Source of the DNA: CAKZLS01 sp963771545
GTDB lineage: Bacteria > Pseudomonadota > Alphaproteobacteria > Rhodospirillales > Defluviicoccaceae
NCBI GenBank assembly: GCA_963771545.1
Contig: CAVYTX010000005.1
Coordinates: forward strand, 310,001-374,000
Direction of reading: 5' to 3'
DNA length: 64,000 nt
The translations under genes and the position numbers were made by a program. Below the pieces are notes generated by a model. It was given only the letters and a program-made list of their open reading frames with translations, was not told where the DNA came from and did not search any database. Shown in pieces: positions 16,576 to 26,381 of the stretch (positions are counted from its first letter, which is position 1; the number at the start of each line of letters is the position of its first letter).

Positions 16576-18669
16576 TCAGCATCCTTCCCGCCACCACGCG
16601 GCGCCGAGCCCGCCCATGACCAGCACAAGCAAAAGAAGTCCCGGCAACAGCGGAACCTCGGAAACGCCGGTCACCACGTAGGAGTCATTGCGCCGCAGTC
16701 CCATCCAACCCTGAGCGGCGGCGATCCGGCCGGGTTTGACGAGGCGGACGTCCGGCATGCCGTCGACGAGCCAGGACACGCCGCCGCCCGACGCCTGCGC
16801 GAGCGATGCCACCTTTTCGCCCGTCGCCCGAAGATCGTCGAGTTCCACCGGTGCGATCGTGCCCGACGCCGCCACCGCCGACCGATCGCCGTCGTCCACG
16901 CGATAGATGCCGGTTTCCAAAACCGGCACGTCCGCGCGAGCGATGCCATCGGCGCCGGGTTCAAGCTCCACCGTGCGGACGTCGCCGAACGGGCTGGTGA
17001 CGGTCGCCTGAGCGTCTTCGAGCCGAAGACTGCGACGTTCGATGAGAAGCCGCCCGTCCTCCACCCTCGCCGACAGGCTCTCCTCCTCCAGTTCCGGCTC
17101 TTTCATCAGCCAGTGCGCCAGGCGGCGCAGCAGTTCGGCTTGGGGACCGCCCCCCTCGAAACCCCGCGCCCACAGCCAAATGTGGCCGCTCGTCAGTTGG
17201 GCGATCCGTCCCGCCCCAACGCGTTGAACCACCAGCAGAGGGCGGTTGCCGGGACCCTTCATGAGCACCTCGCCGTCGCCGGGCTCCACCTCGACGAGAC
17301 GGAACCAATGTCCCCAAGTGGGCTCGGACTTATCGGTAAGGTCGCCGGCGTCGCCGGAGACCGTTTCGCCCGGAAGCCCCGAAGTGACGGGATGGCGGTG
17401 GCCGAGTTCGGTGACTCTGGGGCGGAACGCTTCCTCCACCACTCGACCGGTGGGCGTTCCCGGGATGACGGGACCGAGCGGCGTCCGGAACAGGCTTCGA
17501 GGCCCCGCGAACTCCGGTCCTACTGCCAACAACACCGCGCCGCCGTCTTGCAGATAGTCGACAATGCGTTGCATGTAGGAGAACGGCAGCACGCCCCGTA
17601 CCACATAGCGGTCGAAGACGATGAGGTCGAACTCGTGAAGTTTCTTCTCGAATAGCTCGTCCACGGGGAAAACGATCAACGACAACTCGCGAAGCGGCGT
17701 CATGTCGTCCTTTTCCGGAGGACGCAGGATCGTGAAGTGAATCAGATCCACCGACGGATCGGATTTCAACAAATTGCGCCATGTCCGTTCACCCGGATGC
17801 GGTTGCCCCGATACCAGCAACACTTTCAAACGATCCCGTACGCCGTTGATGGTCACGGCCGCGCGATTATTGAGATTGGAAGCCTCGTCGTCGGCGCCGG
17901 CCACTTCCAGCTCGACAATGGTCGGCCCCGCGTGCTGGAGAACGAGCGAGTATGCTTGCGGATCGCCCACCTTCACAGTCTCGGTCTTCGCCGGAACGCC
18001 ATTGAGGGTGACACGGACCTCCGCCGTGTCCGTCCGTTGGTCGCGAGCCGGCGTCGCCGTTTGACGCACGGTGTATCTGACGGTCACGTCCCGCCCCACC
18101 AGGCCGAAAGCGGGCGCCTGGTCAATTACCAGGCGGCGGTCCCATTCGCCGGGAGCGCCGCTGAGCAGAACGTGCACGGGCGCTGGCAAAGCGGTCTCTT
18201 CGTCGGGACCGGGGAGATCGTGAACCTGTCCATCGGTCAAAAGGATCGCTCCGGCGAGCCGCTCGCCCGCGTTCTCGGCGAACGCCTGCCGGAGCGCCGA
18301 GTACAAACGCGTCCCACGATCGTTTCCATCGCCTCCCGTTCGAACCACCCTGGTTTCCAGGTTATCGAAACCGGCGAGCATCTCGCGCAGGGACGTCAAC
18401 GCGGCTTCGGTCCGGGCGGCGCGGTCGCCCACGGTCTGGCTCAGCGATTCGTCGACAACCACCACGGCGAGATCCCGTTGCGGATCGCGTTGTTCGCGAA
18501 TGACGAGTGGATTGAGCAAAGCCGCCATCAGCGCCGTCATGGCCATGCCTCGAAACAGCCAGCCCCGCCCGCCCCGGACCAGCGCCACGCAGACCAGGAC
18601 AACCGTGACTATACCCAGCGCCATCACCACGGGCCAGGGAACCAGCGGGGCGAGGGTCACATCGTACAT
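16576..18669 (-). CDS. membrane-anchored VWA / glutamine-amidotransferase-like protein
   Basis: 697 residues. Two TM helices at the N-terminus (about 12-32 and 38-55) are followed by a VWA-like region whose MIDAS motif reads D-E-S-L-S (VVVVDESLSQT). A class I glutamine-amidotransferase-like fold lies around residues 330-440 (FDLIVFDRYVVRGVLP ... YLQDGGAVLLAVGPEF) without an obvious catalytic Cys. A last TM helix is near the C-terminus. The start overlaps the upstream gene's stop by one base (TAATG). It is the last gene of the MoxR/DUF58/DUF4159 operon, probably involved in envelope stress or assembly of a metal-dependent complex; exact role unknown. Confidence 0.82.
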   Translation of the reverse strand: MYDVTLAPLVPWPVVMALGIVTVVLVCVALVRGGRGWLFRGMAMTALMAALLNPLVIREQRDPQRDLAVVVVDESLSQTVGDRAARTEAALTSLREMLAGFDNLETRVVRTGGDGNDRGTRLYSALRQAFAENAGERLAGAILLTDGQVHDLPGPDEETALPAPVHVLLSGAPGEWDRRLVIDQAPAFGLVGRDVTVRYTVRQTATPARDQRTDTAEVRVTLNGVPAKTETVKVGDPQAYSLVLQHAGPTIVELEVAGADDEASNLNNRAAVTINGVRDRLKVLLVSGQPHPGERTWRNLLKSDPSVDLIHFTILRPPEKDDMTPLRELSLIVFPVDELFEKKLHEFDLIVFDRYVVRGVLPFSYMQRIVDYLQDGGAVLLAVGPEFAGPRSLFRTPLGPVIPGTPTGRVVEEAFRPRVTELGHRHPVTSGLPGETVSGDAGDLTDKSEPTWGHWFRLVEVEPGDGEVLMKGPGNRPLLVVQRVGAGRIAQLTSGHIWLWARGFEGGGPQAELLRRLAHWLMKEPELEEESLSARVEDGRLLIERRSLRLEDAQATVTSPFGDVRTVELEPGADGIARADVPVLETGIYRVDDGDRSAVAASGTIAPVELDDLRATGEKVASLAQASGGGVSWLVDGMPDVRLVKPGRIAAAQGWMGLRRNDSYVVTGVSEVPLLPGLLLLVLVMGGLGAAWWREGC

Positions 18670-21431
18670 TACTGCCCGAGTCTTTCGATGATTGCCGGCA
18701 GATGCACTTGATCGGACTTATAGCTCCCGGTCAGCACGTGCATCACCAGATTGACGCCGAACCGGTAGGCCATTTCCCTCTGGCGGTCTCCACCCGGCAC
18801 CACGGCGAACATGGGACGCTGGTCATCGTCCATGGCCCAGGCGGCGGCCCAATCGTGGCTGCCCGCGACGATTGATGTCACCCCGTCGTTGACATGAGCC
18901 CCGCTGGGTTCGATCCAGACCGTGTCGCCCACCCACCGGCCGGGAAACTCAGAGAGCAGATAATAGGAGCGGCCCAGAACATGCTCCGTCGGCACCGGAA
19001 CCAACGGCGGAAGATCCAGTTCCCGGGCCAGTTGCCGCAGGCCTTGCGAACGGCCGCCCTCCCGGCGGCGCGTGTCGAACAAAATGGTCCCGCCATTGCG
19101 CATATAGGCTTCGAGCCGGCGCGCGGCGTTGGGCGACGGAAGCGCCATTTCGGGGTGGAGCGGCCAGTACAGGAGAGGATAGAAAACCAGCTCGTCGGTT
19201 TCCGGATTCACGCCCATGGGAGGTCCGAGCTCGACGGCCGTCCGGCGATTGACGATGGCGCCGAGGCCGGCGAGACCAGCGCGGCTGATGGCGTCGATCT
19301 CCGGGTCTCCGGTCACAACGTAGGCCAAACGCGTGGTCAGGCTGGACGCAACGGCGCTTCCGTCGGCGACGCTGGTTTGGGCTCCCGCCGGCGCCGATGC
19401 CAGCGCCACCGCTAGAACCACGGCCAGACCCGTCGATTGCCGCCGCATGGATCGTTGCGTGAACCGCAGCAGACCGCGCATCGCCAGACTGACGGCCATA
19501 TCCACAACGGCCAAAAGCAGGGCCAAGCCCAACAACCACGGCCGCAGATCGATTTCCATGGCGCCCCCGTAACCCACTCGCGCGACGCCCTCCGGCAGGG
19601 GGCCGAGAGGCGTGAGTTCGGAAAGGGTAGCCGTGAGATTGAGCGCCCGGCGGCGAGTGGCGGTCCCGTAGAAACCGGGCGGGTGTTGTTGACTGGCCAC
19701 GGTCTCGGCAAACTCCTCGACCGCCAGCGCCCGGGCGGCGGGCGACGGAGCACCCAATGTGCCAAAGCCGTCCAGCGTCTCCAACGGCGCCAGAGGCGGC
19801 CCGTCAACGCGGTCCACCACGCCTTGGCTCAGCGCGATCATCCTGTTCAGCATGTCGACGAACAGACCCGAAAGAGCCAGATTGGACCACTCCGCGTTGG
19901 CGGTGGTGTGAACCAGCACCAGCCAGCCCTCGCCCAGACGCGAGGCTGAAACGAGCGGCGTTCCGTCGTCCAATCGCGCCCACGCGCGCGCCGCTGGATC
20001 CAGCGACGGTTCGGCCAATACCTGACGGCTGATTCGCACGTCGTCGGGAATGTTCAATCCGAAGAACGGGCTATCGGAGGCGAACGGCGCCAAACTGGCC
20101 GGACTGCGCCACGACAGCGCCCCGCCGATGGCGCGGTCGCCCCCCCGAAGCCGAACCGGCAGCAAAGGATCTTGCAAACGCGTTGCGCGCGCCATGCGCG
20201 GGCCTGCAAAGCGCAGCAGGATGCCGCCGGCCTCGACCCAACCGAGGACGGCGTCGCGGTTGGATCGCTCGAGGCGGCCGGCATCCGCCATGACCAGGAC
20301 CGCCAGCTCGCGTTCCAGAAGCTGGCCAATCGGACCCCGGCGCACCTCCGCGGAGAGTGCGAGCGCGCGCTCCAGATAGTACATGTCGCCGACGAGCGGT
20401 TGATCGGCGGCTCCATCGCCCTCCATGACCAAGCCCACCGGCCGGCGACGCCAACGGTCGTCGATGAGGACCACCGCGCCAGCCGTATCTTCGCTTTCGA
20501 TCTCCACCCGGGTCAGGCGCGCCAGCAATTCCGCCGGCAGCTTAAGGAACCCCACGCCTTCGCGGGCGCCATCCGCGAAGCTCACCGGGGCCGTGGCGAG
20601 AATACCGTCGTCTTCGGACATGGCGCGGAGAGACGCCACCATGGCCCCGTTCGCCGCCGCCCGGATCGCCGTGAAGCGCAGCGCGCCGGTCTCCGCCTCG
20701 GGCGGTAGCAGCGCCATCGCGGTGTCCACGGTTTTCGGCGCGATCACCGTTACCTTTCCGAACGGCCGCAGCGATCGCGCGAGCGCCCCCACGGACTCCG
20801 CCGCCCGGGGCTCGTCGAGACCGTCGCTCAACCATGCAACCTCTCCCGGCGGCCAGTTGGCATCACCGCTCAATTCGGTCAAGGCATCGATCGCGGCCGC
20901 TCGGTCGGTTACCCACGGCTTCGGTTCGAGGCCCTGGACGACCGCGCGGGCTTCCGACGCCGACATCAAACGGACTGTCTGATGTCCTTTCTCTTGGCCG
21001 GCGGGCGCGGTGGTGACCAAAACGACGCTTCGCTTCTCGCGTTCGGCGAGATCCACGAGACCGGTCATGCGGGCGCGGCGGGCATCCCAATCGGTGGCCG
21101 CCGCCCATCCGTCGTCGACGATCAGTACCAAGGGCCCGGAACCGGCAATGGTGCCGCCGGTATTGATCAAGGGATGGGCCGCGCCCAGGATCACCGTCAG
21201 AGCCAGCATCAGCCGCAAGGCAATGAGCCAGGGCGGTGTCCGGGCGGCGCTTTCATCGGTGGATGCCAGCGCGGCCAGAAAGCGAATTGGCGGAAACGCG
21301 ATGTGCACTGGCGTCGGCGGCGTCACCCGCAGAAGCCACCAGATGACAGGCAAAACAGCCAACGCAACCAGCGCGATCGGTGTCGCGAACGCAAGGGCGC
21401 CGATGGTCAGCACGGCATCACCGCCCGGCAC
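18669..21431 (-). CDS. BatA-domain / DUF4159 membrane protein
   Basis: Up to 920 residues. The N-terminus is a BatA-type two-helix anchor (PVIWWLLRVTPPTPVHIAFPPIRFL), then a VWA-like region (LVLIVDDGWAAATDWDARR), a long periplasmic middle part, a TM pair near 620-680 and a C-terminal DUF4159 domain (segments such as LDLPPLVPVPTEHVLGRSYY and VNLVMHVLTGSYKSDQVH). A second start, GTG at 21413, would remove the 14-bp overlap with the DUF58 gene and fits the usual N-terminus better. DUF4159 folds like the amidotransferase domain of the next protein, and the two probably form one membrane complex. Confidence 0.85.
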   Translation of the reverse strand: MPGGDAVLTIGALAFATPIALVALAVLPVIWWLLRVTPPTPVHIAFPPIRFLAALASTDESAARTPPWLIALRLMLALTVILGAAHPLINTGGTIAGSGPLVLIVDDGWAAATDWDARRARMTGLVDLAEREKRSVVLVTTAPAGQEKGHQTVRLMSASEARAVVQGLEPKPWVTDRAAAIDALTELSGDANWPPGEVAWLSDGLDEPRAAESVGALARSLRPFGKVTVIAPKTVDTAMALLPPEAETGALRFTAIRAAANGAMVASLRAMSEDDGILATAPVSFADGAREGVGFLKLPAELLARLTRVEIESEDTAGAVVLIDDRWRRRPVGLVMEGDGAADQPLVGDMYYLERALALSAEVRRGPIGQLLERELAVLVMADAGRLERSNRDAVLGWVEAGGILLRFAGPRMARATRLQDPLLPVRLRGGDRAIGGALSWRSPASLAPFASDSPFFGLNIPDDVRISRQVLAEPSLDPAARAWARLDDGTPLVSASRLGEGWLVLVHTTANAEWSNLALSGLFVDMLNRMIALSQGVVDRVDGPPLAPLETLDGFGTLGAPSPAARALAVEEFAETVASQQHPPGFYGTATRRRALNLTATLSELTPLGPLPEGVARVGYGGAMEIDLRPWLLGLALLLAVVDMAVSLAMRGLLRFTQRSMRRQSTGLAVVLAVALASAPAGAQTSVADGSAVASSLTTRLAYVVTGDPEIDAISRAGLAGLGAIVNRRTAVELGPPMGVNPETDELVFYPLLYWPLHPEMALPSPNAARRLEAYMRNGGTILFDTRRREGGRSQGLRQLARELDLPPLVPVPTEHVLGRSYYLLSEFPGRWVGDTVWIEPSGAHVNDGVTSIVAGSHDWAAAWAMDDDQRPMFAVVPGGDRQREMAYRFGVNLVMHVLTGSYKSDQVHLPAIIERLGQ

Positions 21432-22371
21432 CCTGGGAAAGGGCCATGAACAACGCCATCAAGGGCGGCTGCGGGGATTGGTCGGTATGGTGTGTCAGCA
21501 ATGTCCAGCCGGCGGTGCGGACCAACTCCTTGAGGCCAAGCCGATGCGCGGCGACGGCGGCGTGGTAATGATCGCGAACCGACTCGGTGCGACCGAACAA
21601 GACCTTGCCCTCGCCCTCGACGCCCTCGAACAGAACGCGTCCCGAAAACGGCAGGTTTTCCTCCGCCGGATCCACTACTTGCACCAGGTGACCGCGAATG
21701 CCGCGACCCGCGAATTCGCCGAGCCTCGCCCTGATCTCCTCCAACGGCGAGAGGAAATCGCCGAACATAACGACGCGCGCGAATCGGGGCAGGGGTTCCA
21801 GCACCGGAACACTGTCGCTGGATCGCCGTTGCTCCAGCGCGGCCGCCAGCCCGTGCAGCGCCTTTCGCCCGGATCCCGGCGGGGTTTGGTCGCCAAGCAG
21901 CCCCACATGCTCTCCCCCACGGACCAGGAGCGAGGCCAGGGCCAGCAACAGAAGTTCCGCGCGCTCGATTTTCTGGGGCCACGCGCCCGACGAATGATAG
22001 ATCATGGACGGGGAGGCGTCCCGCCACAGCCATACGGTCTGAGCCGCCTCCCACTCGGTCTCGCGAATGTACACATGCTGAGATCTGGCCGACTGACGCC
22101 AGTCGATGCGCTGGGTGGAGTCGCCCGGCTGATAACGGCGAAACTGCCAGAAAGTCTCCCCCTGTCCGACGCGGCGGCGCCCATGCACGCCTTGGGAAAC
22201 CGTCGCCGCAACGCGCTCCGCGGCGACCAGAAGGGGCGGCAGGGTTGCCGCCAATTCCTCCGCGCGATGAAACACCTGCGCCCGCTCTCGAGGCGCGCCG
22301 TCGGACACGCCGCCGCCCCGCCGGGCGGATCGCTCGCCGGAGTGGGGCCCTTTTAAGCGATTCGTTCGCAC
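21418..22371 (-). CDS. DUF58 domain protein
   Basis: 317 residues. The DUF58 signature lies in the first half (RRRVGQGETFWQFRRYQPGDSTQRIDWRQSARS), followed by a VWA-like fold with WRDASPSM in the MIDAS position. Start is a GTG overlapping the end of the moxR gene by 19 bp. DUF58 proteins sit beside MoxR ATPases and VWA proteins across bacteria and are thought to act with them in protein or cofactor maturation. No TM segment is evident. Second gene of the four-gene operon running from 23390 to 16576. Confidence 0.92.
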   Translation of the reverse strand: MRTNRLKGPHSGERSARRGGGVSDGAPRERAQVFHRAEELAATLPPLLVAAERVAATVSQGVHGRRRVGQGETFWQFRRYQPGDSTQRIDWRQSARSQHVYIRETEWEAAQTVWLWRDASPSMIYHSSGAWPQKIERAELLLLALASLLVRGGEHVGLLGDQTPPGSGRKALHGLAAALEQRRSSDSVPVLEPLPRFARVVMFGDFLSPLEEIRARLGEFAGRGIRGHLVQVVDPAEENLPFSGRVLFEGVEGEGKVLFGRTESVRDHYHAAVAAHRLGLKELVRTAGWTLLTHHTDQSPQPPLMALFMALSQGAGR

Positions 22372-23390
22372 AGTCGGTCGATGACCTCGCCGATCGTCAC
22401 GCCCTCGGCGCGCGCCGCGAAGGTGAGCGCCATGCGGTGGCGAAGAACTGGATGGGCCAGCGCCAACACGTCGTCCACCGAGGGCGCCAACCGTCCGTCG
22501 ATCACCGCGCGCGCTCGAACTGCGCGCATCAACGCCTGCGACGCTCGCGGGCCGGGGCCCCAGGAGACGTGATTCCGCACCTCGTCGATGGACGTCGTCT
22601 CCGGGCGTCCGGCGCGCACCAGTTCGAGAATGGCCTCCACCACGCTCTCGCCCACCGGCACATGACGGATCAACCGCTGTGCGTCGAGCAGGGAATCCGC
22701 GTCCATGACCCGCGGGGCGGTCTCGTCATGAGGACCGGTGGTCGCCAGCAGAATCTGCCGCTCCGCCGCCAACTCGGGGTAAGCCACGTCGACCTGCATG
22801 AAAAAGCGGTCGAGTTGCGCCTCGGGCAGGGGATAGGTGCCCTCCTGTTCCAGCGGGTTCTGTGTCGCCAGAACATGAAACGGCATCGGCAACCCATGGT
22901 AATGCCCGGCCACCGAGACGCGATGCTCCTGCATTGCCTGCAGCAAGGCCGACTGGGTTCGCGGGCTGGCGCGGTTGATCTCATCCGCCATCAGAAGCTG
23001 GCAAAACACGGGGCCCTGGACGAATCGGAAACTTCGCCGTCCCACCTCCGATTCCTCGAGAACCTCGGAGCCGAGAATGTCCGCCGGCATCAGATCGGGG
23101 GTAAACTGCACGCGCCGCGCTTCGAGCCCAAACACTGTTCCCAGGGTCTCCACGAGACGCGTCTTGCCCAATCCCGGAACGCCGATCAGGAGCAGGTGTC
23201 CCCCCGAAAGCAGGGTGATCAAGGTCTCGTCAACGACGCCTCGCTGACCAAAAATGACCCGGGCGATCGCATCACGGGCCTTTACGACCTGAATCCCGAG
23301 TTGATCGATCCTATCTATAAGCTCAGAACGGCTGGGTTCGGAGATGTTCGTTATGGAGCTCGTCACACTGCCTTCCCCGCGTTGCGCCAC
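22353..23390 (-). CDS. MoxR-family AAA+ ATPase
   Basis: 345-residue AAA+ chaperone-like ATPase. Walker A is GVPGLGKTR near residue 70, Walker B is MADEINRASPRTQSALLQAMQE, and sensor and lid regions follow (ATQNPLEQEGTYPLPEAQLDRFF is diagnostic for MoxR). Two starts are possible: GTG at 23390 or GTG at 23366, the latter with GGGGAAGG just upstream. First gene of the operon with DUF58, BatA/DUF4159 and VWA/GATase genes; the set probably remodels or inserts metal into a partner complex (known for MoxR families, target unknown here). Divergent from the DUF1285 gene, with only 12 bp between the starts. Confidence 0.95.
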   Translation of the reverse strand: MAQRGEGSVTSSITNISEPSRSELIDRIDQLGIQVVKARDAIARVIFGQRGVVDETLITLLSGGHLLLIGVPGLGKTRLVETLGTVFGLEARRVQFTPDLMPADILGSEVLEESEVGRRSFRFVQGPVFCQLLMADEINRASPRTQSALLQAMQEHRVSVAGHYHGLPMPFHVLATQNPLEQEGTYPLPEAQLDRFFMQVDVAYPELAAERQILLATTGPHDETAPRVMDADSLLDAQRLIRHVPVGESVVEAILELVRAGRPETTSIDEVRNHVSWGPGPRASQALMRAVRARAVIDGRLAPSVDDVLALAHPVLRHRMALTFAARAEGVTIGEVIDRLCERIA

Positions 23391-23402
23391 TTCGTGGCAT
23401 TC

Positions 23403-24005
23403 ATGAAAAAGTATCGGTCAGACACACCTGTGCGCCCACCCGTCACAGGCACCCCGCTCACCCAAGCAACGCCTCTGTCTCAAGATGCGGTTCCCGCGAG
23501 TTGGCCCAAGGTTCGCGTCGTGAACACCGACGTCGATATGCGCATCGACCGCGAGGGCGTGTGGCATTGTTATGGCTCGCCTATCCAACGCAAAGAACTC
23601 GTCTGCCTTTTCGCCTCGGTGTTGACCCGCAACGTGGCCGGCGAGTATTGGTTGATTACCCCCGCGGAGATGTGCGCCGTCGAGGTCGAGGACGCGCCGT
23701 TTCTCGCCGTCGAACTCTTTTCCGGGGGTGCCGGCCGTGATCGGATCATTAGCTTGCGCTCCAATGTGGACGAAATCGTCAGCGTGGACAACGACCATCC
23801 CTTATATGTGATCGACGATCCCGAAACGGGAGAGCCATCACCCTATTTGATTCTGCGAGACGGGATCGAAGCGCGTCTGACCCGGTCGGTTTTCTACGAA
23901 CTCGTTGACTTGGGCTTGGAGGAAGACATCGACGGCGAGCTGTTTTTAGGCGTGTGGAGCCGCGGATCGTTCTTCGCGTTGGGCCGACTGGATCACACTT
24001 CATGA
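23403..24005 (+). CDS. DUF1285 family protein
   Basis: About 200 residues. The N-terminal ~45 residues are poorly conserved in appearance; the DUF1285 core begins at VDMRIDREGVWHCYGSPIQRKELVCLFASVL and contains YWLITPAE and VEDAPFLAVELF. The start at 23403 is the most upstream ATG clear of moxR; GTG at 23431 is an alternative. The stop overlaps the Nudix start (ATGA). Function unknown, but the order DUF1285-Nudix-DUF6111-cca is conserved in alphaproteobacteria as far as I know, which supports a housekeeping role. Confidence 0.85.
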   Translation: MKKYRSDTPVRPPVTGTPLTQATPLSQDAVPASWPKVRVVNTDVDMRIDREGVWHCYGSPIQRKELVCLFASVLTRNVAGEYWLITPAEMCAVEVEDAPFLAVELFSGGAGRDRIISLRSNVDEIVSVDNDHPLYVIDDPETGEPSPYLILRDGIEARLTRSVFYELVDLGLEEDIDGELFLGVWSRGSFFALGRLDHTS

Positions 24006-24640
24006 CCTGCGTGCCGACTCGCGAAATCGTGATCGACCGCCTCGCCGATCGGCGGGAGATTCCCGGCGTTTCGCCGACACCCGACAACATTCCCGACGAG
24101 CGCGGCGATCACACCCTCAATCGCGGCTTGAAGCCGATCCACCCGCTGAAACCCGCCGCGGTACTGGTCGGGCTTGTGGATCATGCGGACGGGCTGACGG
24201 TGCTGTTTACCGAACGCACTGCCCATCTCGCCCACCATGCCGGGCAGGTCAGCTTTCCCGGCGGCCATCTCGAACCCGATGATGACGGCCCCGAGGAGAC
24301 GGCGCTGCGCGAGACCGAAGAGGAAATCGGCCTTGATCGGCGCCACGTAGAGGTGGTCGGCCATTTGGACACTTACATCACCCGCACCGGGTTCGTCGTT
24401 ACACCGGTGGTCGGCATTGTCGACCCGCCGTTCGACATCCATCCCGATCCCCATGAAGTGGCCGATGTTTTCGAGGTGCCGCTGACGTTCCTCCTCGACC
24501 CCAACAATCATCAGCGATGCACTGCGGAATTCGAGGGCGTGGTTCGCTATTTCTATGCAATGCCCTACGGAGAGCGCTACATTTGGGGAGCCACCGCCGG
24601 AATGCTTGTGAACCTTTACGAGGTCCTCTGTCGGCGATGA
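24002..24640 (+). CDS. Nudix hydrolase, CoA pyrophosphatase type
   Basis: 212 residues. The CoA-pyrophosphatase signature HHAGQVSFPGG (NudL/UPF0035) leads directly into the Nudix box GHLEPDDDGPEETALRETEEEIGL, with the catalytic REUxEE core intact. Members hydrolyse CoA and its derivatives to 4'-phosphopantetheine and 3',5'-ADP. The ATG at 24002 overlaps the DUF1285 stop; the longer in-frame start at 23954 would lie inside that gene and is not needed. The stop overlaps the next start by 4 bp. Confidence 0.93.
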   Translation: MTCVPTREIVIDRLADRREIPGVSPTPDNIPDERGDHTLNRGLKPIHPLKPAAVLVGLVDHADGLTVLFTERTAHLAHHAGQVSFPGGHLEPDDDGPEETALRETEEEIGLDRRHVEVVGHLDTYITRTGFVVTPVVGIVDPPFDIHPDPHEVADVFEVPLTFLLDPNNHQRCTAEFEGVVRYFYAMPYGERYIWGATAGMLVNLYEVLCRR

Positions 24641-24909
24641 TCCGAGTTCTGCTGCAATATCTGCTGCCATTGCTCTTGCCGATGGCGCTCTACCTGCTTT
24701 GGGCGTGGATCGCCCGCAAGCGCCAAGCGGCTGGCGCGCCTCGCTATCGTTTGCAAGACGGGCCCTGGTTCTGGCTCATTCTCGCGGGCGTGGCATTGGC
24801 GTCCGCGGGGTTGGTCTATATGGCGCTGAATACGGGCGGTAAGCCGGGAGGAACGTACGTCGCCCCGCGCTGGGAGGACGGTCGGATCGTTCCAGGGCGC
24901 ATCGAATGA
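24637..24909 (+). CDS. DUF6111 small membrane protein
   Basis: 90 residues with two TM helices (about 4-24 and 46-64) and a short C-terminal tail ending in the YVAPRWEDGRIVPGRIE motif that marks this alphaproteobacterial family. The start overlaps the Nudix stop (ATGA), so the two are translationally coupled, and cca follows 28 bp later. Function unknown. Confidence 0.88.
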   Translation: MIRVLLQYLLPLLLPMALYLLWAWIARKRQAAGAPRYRLQDGPWFWLILAGVALASAGLVYMALNTGGKPGGTYVAPRWEDGRIVPGRIE

Positions 24910-24937
24910 CCGTGCTTGCAGCAAGCTGGGCAGATCC

Positions 24938-26287
24938 ATGAGTCAGGAGCCCTTCCACGGGTGGACATTAAGACGTGCCGATGGAAACGGCGGCAAAACC
25001 GTCCTTGCGGCCTCGGATCCCTTCGGCACGCTTCATCCGCAGCCTTGGATGGAGGCACCGGAGACGCAAGCCGTCCTGAATGCGCTGTCCGCGGAGGGGG
25101 CCGAAGTTCGCTTTATAGGTGGCTGCGTGCGCGATGCCATGCTCAAGCGCCCCATACGGGACATCGATATCGCGCTTGCGGAACCTCCGGAAAAGGTCTT
25201 GGAACTGTTGCGGAGAGCAGGGATCAAAAGCATTCCGACCGGCATCGACCACGGCACGGTTACGGCGGTGATCGGCAAGATGCCGTTTGAAATCACCACG
25301 CTGAGGGTGGATGTGGAAACCGATGGCCGACGGGCCAGGATCGCCTATACGGACGATTGGGCGCTCGACGCGGCACGCCGCGACTTCACCATCAACGCGT
25401 TGTCCTGCACCCGCGGCGGCGATGTCTATGATTATTTCAACGGACTGCGGGATTTAGGCAACGGCGTGATCCAGTTCGTCGGCAACGCGCGAGACCGCAT
25501 TCGCGAGGATGTTCTCCGGCTGCTGCGGTTTTTCCGATTCTACGCCTATTACGGCCGTCCGCCGCCGGATCAACAGGCTCTGGAGGCTTGCCGCGAGCTG
25601 GCCGCCGGGCTTCGCGTTCTCTCCGGCGAGCGTGTCCGCGTAGAGGTTTTCCGGACGCTGATGGCCACGGATCCCGCCGACGTATTCCTGTTGATGCGGT
25701 CGTACGGCGTCCTGGAGCATGTCCTCCCGGAAGCCGGCGACGTGAGCCGGCTTCGCATGATGACTTGGCTCGACACCCGCGCCATTCGCATGGACTCCGT
25801 CCACCCGCATCCGGTGCGGCGCCTGGCGGCCCTGCTGGACACCGACGCATCCGGCGCCGAAACCATCGCCGAGCGCATGAAGATGGCCAACCGGCAGAAA
25901 CAGCGTCTCGTGACGCTGGTTCGTCGATCCTACCCGGTGAGCCCGAATTCCGGCGAGCGCACCATTCGCAGGGCCCTGCGGCATCTGGGCCCGGACTTCG
26001 TTCGCGATCTGGCGCTGTTGAACTGGGCCGGCGAGTTGGCGGTTACCGCGCGGTTGCCGCCCGCGAGAACCCAGGCCTGGACCGGGTTGCTCGAGGCGGC
26101 CGACACCTGGACTCGGCCGGTGTATCCGCTCCGCGGCCGGGACGCCATCGATATGGGCGTCGCACATGGCACGCGCATTGGAGAGCTTCTCAAGGCGGTC
26201 GAGGCATGGTGGGAGGATGGCGACTATCGCGCGAGCCGCGAGGAGTGCCTGGATTACCTCAAGCAGTTGATCGCCGGTGCGGTCTGA
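24938..26287 (+). CDS. cca: CCA tRNA nucleotidyltransferase
   Basis: Adds or repairs the 3'-CCA end of tRNAs. 449 residues of the class II poly(A)-polymerase-like type. The head domain carries GGCVRDAMLKRPIRDIDIAL (about residues 60-80) with the catalytic D-x-D pair; the neck has the DFTINAL motif (RRDFTINALSC) and the RIREDVLRLLRFFRFYA segment that sets CTP/ATP specificity. The first ~35 residues are variable, so a start at the internal Met before EAPETQAV is possible. No HD domain is present, so it is not the enterobacterial multifunctional form. Confidence 0.95.
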   Translation: MSQEPFHGWTLRRADGNGGKTVLAASDPFGTLHPQPWMEAPETQAVLNALSAEGAEVRFIGGCVRDAMLKRPIRDIDIALAEPPEKVLELLRRAGIKSIPTGIDHGTVTAVIGKMPFEITTLRVDVETDGRRARIAYTDDWALDAARRDFTINALSCTRGGDVYDYFNGLRDLGNGVIQFVGNARDRIREDVLRLLRFFRFYAYYGRPPPDQQALEACRELAAGLRVLSGERVRVEVFRTLMATDPADVFLLMRSYGVLEHVLPEAGDVSRLRMMTWLDTRAIRMDSVHPHPVRRLAALLDTDASGAETIAERMKMANRQKQRLVTLVRRSYPVSPNSGERTIRRALRHLGPDFVRDLALLNWAGELAVTARLPPARTQAWTGLLEAADTWTRPVYPLRGRDAIDMGVAHGTRIGELLKAVEAWWEDGDYRASREECLDYLKQLIAGAV

Positions 26288-26381
26288 CGAGCACGCTTTC
26301 CCCTTGCAGCGATGTCGGTTCCGCCCGATCTCTATGGGTACGTGTCTTGAATTGCAAGCTATTCTCATCAGGGAGAAATCG

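Noticed and set aside
22245..23402. N-terminal extension of the DUF1285 frame through moxR
   Set aside because: Lies antisense to a well-supported MoxR gene; the DUF1285 domain begins after 23403.
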